Assembly: GCA_003557825.1 (NCBI GenBank)
Contig: PWNM01000322.1
Coordinates: forward strand, 1-7,834
DNA from: Candidatus Hydrogenedentota bacterium
GTDB taxonomy: Bacteria; Hydrogenedentota; Hydrogenedentia; Hydrogenedentales; SLHB01
Direction: 5' to 3'
Length of the DNA stretch: 7,834 bases
Position 1 is the first letter of the stretch. Every line of letters starts with the position of its first letter. A program made the translations under genes and the position numbers. The notes beneath the pieces were generated by a model. It was not told where the DNA came from. It made no database searches and saw only the letters and a program-made list of their open reading frames with translations. Below are positions 6,007 through 7,834 of this stretch, piece by piece.

Positions 6007-6936
6007 ATGAAAATAATACTAGCGCGACCTAGAGGCTTCTGTGCGGGTGTTGAACGGGCAATCAAATGCGTAGAAGAAGCCTTGGAACGATACGGCCCGC
6101 CCGTGTATGTCCTCAACGATATCGTGCATAACGCTCATGTTGTCAGTGATTTACGGGACAAGGGCGCCGTGTTTGTCAAACGGGTTGATGATGTGCCCAA
6201 AGGGGCGCATCTGCTGTTCAGCGCCCATGGCGTCGGCCCGGATCGATATGAGCATGCGAATCAATATGAAATGCAAGTCATTGACGCCACCTGTCCGCTT
6301 GTCGAAAAAGTCCATAACGAAGCCCGTCGTTTTGCCGCAAAGGATTTTACCATTGTGTTAATCGGAGAGCCCGGCCATGATGAAACGGTTGGTACTATGG
6401 GATGGGCTCCTGAACATATCCGAAGGGTACTCACCGTTGAGGATGTCGAGGCGTTGGAGGTTCCCAATCCGGATCGCATTTCTTACATCACCCAAACCAC
6501 GCTGAGCGTTGAGGATTGTTCCCGTGTCATGGAAGCCCTAAAACAGAAATACCCCAATATACAGGGGCCTCCAAAAGCAGATATATGCTACGCCACCTCG
6601 AATCGTCAGGCTGCGGTGAATGCGCTCTCACCCGAAGTGGACCTTGTATTGGTTGTCGGTGATCGAGAGTCGGCCAATTCGAATCGGCTTGCTGACATCT
6701 GTCGAGCAAAAGGCAAGCCGGCCCATCTTATTTGCGATGCCTCCGCGATCGATGATGCCTGGTTCGACGGGGTTGAATCGGTACTGATAACGGCAGGCGC
6801 ATCGGCTCCTGAACGCCTAGTTCAGGGGGTTATTGAGTACCTTCAAAGCAAAGGCCCAACGGAGGTAGTCGAGAGCGAAGTCATGGCTGAGAACGTCCAT
6901 TTCAACCTACCAAGGGAACTCTCTGCCCGGAAATAG
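6007..6936 (+). CDS. ispH: 4-hydroxy-3-methylbut-2-enyl diphosphate reductase
   Basis: A 309-residue iron-sulfur enzyme that performs the last step of the non-mevalonate (MEP) pathway, reducing HMBPP to IPP and DMAPP in the cytoplasm. The full active site is visible. The [4Fe-4S] ligands are Cys12 (RGFCAGV), Cys96 (DATCPLV) and Cys194 (DICYATSNRQ). His41 (NDIVHN), His74 (FSAHGV) and His124 with the proton-donating Glu126 (EPGHDE) bind substrate. The TQTTLSV loop, SANSNRL and the late TAGASAPE serine complete the pocket. Length is usual (E. coli has 316). The start is ATG 6007-6009: GGAGGA (5998-6003) precedes it, and RPRGFCAGV at residues 7-15 is the expected N-terminal spacing. An upstream in-frame extension to 5917 adds 30 residues unlike the family and is discarded. 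It is divergent from the E2-E3 operon and appears monocistronic or weakly coupled to the gene at 7134. Confidence 0.97.
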   Translation: MKIILARPRGFCAGVERAIKCVEEALERYGPPVYVLNDIVHNAHVVSDLRDKGAVFVKRVDDVPKGAHLLFSAHGVGPDRYEHANQYEMQVIDATCPLVEKVHNEARRFAAKDFTIVLIGEPGHDETVGTMGWAPEHIRRVLTVEDVEALEVPNPDRISYITQTTLSVEDCSRVMEALKQKYPNIQGPPKADICYATSNRQAAVNALSPEVDLVLVVGDRESANSNRLADICRAKGKPAHLICDASAIDDAWFDGVESVLITAGASAPERLVQGVIEYLQSKGPTEVVESEVMAENVHFNLPRELSARK

Positions 6937-6977
6937 TCTTGCTTTTTCGATGTTTCTGTCGAGGCTCGATCCCTTTG

Positions 6978-6990
6978 CCGCCATATATGG
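6978..6990. repeat. Operator-like 13-mer, copy 1 (CCGCCATATATGG)
   Basis: It contains the perfect 10-bp palindrome CCATATATGG (6981-6990), ending 18 bp upstream of the -35 hexamer of the 7134 promoter. A copy with a single base change lies at 7081-7093. A binding site for a regulator is inferred, not shown. Confidence 0.35.
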
Positions 6991-7008
6991 TATTGCCCTT
7001 CCCAAAGG

Positions 7009-7037
7009 TTGCACATATATTGTAGTCGTGATACAAT
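7009..7037 (+). promoter_or_regulatory. Promoter for the radical SAM-like gene, with a dyad over its -10
   Basis: TTGCAC (7009-7014), a 17-base spacer and TACAAT (7032-7037) form the best sigma70-type promoter in the window; TACAAT matches the consensus -10 at 5 of 6 bases. Transcription would start near 7044, leaving a leader of about 90 bases. ATTGTA (7019-7024) and TACAAT (7032-7037) form a 6-bp inverted repeat, so a bound repressor would block the -10. Confidence 0.5.
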
Positions 7038-7080
7038 CACCCCGATATGTTGTGTGGAACGGGTCCAAGTAGGATCTCAA

Positions 7081-7093
7081 CCGCCAAATATGG
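7081..7093. repeat. Operator-like 13-mer, copy 2 (CCGCCAAATATGG)
   Basis: It differs from the 6978-6990 copy at one base and has the same orientation. It lies in the predicted leader, downstream of the promoter. The centres of the two copies are 103 bp apart, close to ten helical turns, so the promoter is bracketed. Confidence 0.35.
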
Positions 7094-7101
7094 GGGGTGT
7101 G

Positions 7102-7137
7102 ATGCGTCCTGAAAAGCCGGAAGGAATCGGAACATGA
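7102..7137 (+). other. Possible 11-codon leader ORF overlapping the next start by ATGA
   Basis: ATG at 7102 opens MRPEKPEGIGT and ends at TGA 7135-7137, so its stop overlaps the ATG of the following gene (7134) in the sequence ATGA. This is the geometry of translational coupling. GGGGGG (7092-7097) lies 4 bases before it as a weak ribosome site. It may be chance, since the following gene has its own AAGGA (7121-7125). Confidence 0.2.
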
Positions 7138-7834
7138 GACGCCGCGGCTTGTTAGTTAGATTCCCGGCGGATCCATTTTGTCTCGATTCCCTCATGCCGG
7201 ATTTTCATGCTGCCGCGCTTGCGGAGCAGGGTTGCTGTGCAGGCCATGAGGTCGAAGTAGTGGATTTCGGCACAGCGGCCGTGCGGACCACCCTGATTCC
7301 TGAGTCGGCAAGGCGGTATGCGGAACGGTGGTTCGACCAAGACTGGGCGCAAGCGGACCGTGGCTCCCTCATAAAGTCGATTTCCAAACTACGCGGTCCA
7401 TTGATTGCCAAGGCCTTTTGCCGCGCTCGAACAGTGGCAGGGGAAAGATATGCCGAATGGTTGCCCTTACCTGCGGACTATATTTTATTTTTTGTACATA
7501 CGCCGGAAGACTTTGAAGTCGCGTGGGCTATGGCTCGGGAAGTACGTCGTAGTGCCCCACGAACGCATCTGGCCTTGACTGGAAGCCTTGTTTCGTCTTG
7601 GCGCAGTTCTCCCCAGTCCATACCCCGCCAGTCTAATGTGTTCGAATGCTTGTTTGAGCCGACTATCGCGGGATGCTATACGGAATGGGCGGAACAGAGT
7701 TCAATAGAACAACGCAGCAACGGGGCTACAAGAATGGGTCCCGATGGGTTTCCGCAGTTTTGGGATCCATCTGAACCACTGCACTTGGGATCGGCTCCAA
7801 GTTACGACCCCATGTATTATCCTGCCCTGGCGCA
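7134..7834 (+). CDS. N-terminal part of a probable radical SAM-family protein (3'-truncated by the window)
   Basis: The frame is open for 233 codons to the window edge. The start is ATG 7134: AAGGA (7121-7125) is 8 bases upstream and an in-frame TGA (7110-7112) excludes a longer form. The protein begins MRRRGLLVRFPADPF, followed by a helix and GHEVEVVDFG (38-47), then DYILFFVHTPEDFEVAWAMA (115-134) and a strand THLALTG (144-150). This alternation is the Rossmann-like fold found before the radical SAM domain in B12-type radical SAM proteins. The segment SYDPMYYPALA (223-233) resembles the stretch that usually precedes the CxxxCxxC cluster motif, which would lie just beyond the window. No DxHxxG cobalamin-ligand motif is visible, so cobalamin binding is doubtful. 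Residues 155-220 are unfamiliar. Substrate and pathway cannot be named. It lies 197 bases after ispH with its own promoter. Confidence 0.6.
   Translation, partial: MRRRGLLVRFPADPFCLDSLMPDFHAAALAEQGCCAGHEVEVVDFGTAAVRTTLIPESARRYAERWFDQDWAQADRGSLIKSISKLRGPLIAKAFCRARTVAGERYAEWLPLPADYILFFVHTPEDFEVAWAMAREVRRSAPRTHLALTGSLVSSWRSSPQSIPRQSNVFECLFEPTIAGCYTEWAEQSSIEQRSNGATRMGPDGFPQFWDPSEPLHLGSAPSYDPMYYPALA

Noticed and set aside
6937..6990. Intrinsic terminator after ispH
   Set aside because: A short T-run (CTTTTTC) follows the stop, but no stable stem precedes it. The TCGAG/CTCGA palindrome after it has too small a loop and no T-run.
7038..7133. Riboswitch (cobalamin or SAM) in the leader of the radical SAM-like gene
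   Set aside because: The leader is only about 90 bases, and I see no box motifs or paired elements of the known classes.

Overview
This is a 7.8 kb stretch of bacterial chromosome of moderate GC content, made of housekeeping and envelope genes. No mobile element, phage gene, CRISPR array, rRNA or tRNA is visible. The organism has the non-mevalonate isoprenoid pathway (IspH) and a 2-oxoacid dehydrogenase complex of pyruvate dehydrogenase type, so it is a bacterium, probably aerobic or facultative. The genus cannot be assigned. The split arrangement (E2-E3 without E1, then a YfhO-type membrane protein) does not match any familiar reference operon.

Layout: (a) 3-305, on +, is the 3' end of an unrecognised gene whose last residues resemble the ANT(6)-like nucleotidyltransferase family. 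Its frame is cut by TAG at 303-305 but stays protein-like to TGA at 426-428. (b) 461-2737, on -, is a large multi-pass YfhO-family membrane protein converging on (a). A 9-bp perfect inverted repeat (421-429/473-481) spans both stop codons. (c) 2834-4228 on - is dihydrolipoamide dehydrogenase (E3), and (d) 4289-5623 on - is dihydrolipoamide acyltransferase (E2). The likely transcription order is E2, E3, yfhO. (e) 5624-6006 is a 383-bp divergent intergenic region. (f) 6007-6936 on + is ispH. (g) 6937-7133 is a 197-bp intergenic region with the best promoter of the window and several dyad or repeat motifs around it. (h) 7134 to the window end on + is the N-terminal 233 codons of a gene that looks like the leading domain of a radical SAM protein, cut by the window edge before any iron-sulfur motif.

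How the genes fit together: E2 and E3 supply acyl transfer and lipoyl reoxidation for a pyruvate dehydrogenase-like complex whose E1 must be encoded elsewhere. IspH makes IPP and DMAPP. YfhO-family proteins are polytopic, GT-C-like membrane proteins tied to cell-surface glycosylation in Firmicutes. Its link to E2-E3 here may be only positional.

Most notable points: the in-frame amber codon in the first gene, the tandem peripheral-subunit-binding domains in E2, the E1-less E2-E3 pair, and the cluster of operator-like motifs before the 7134 gene. I found no convincing new multi-gene system. The regulatory observations are hypotheses from reading the bases only.
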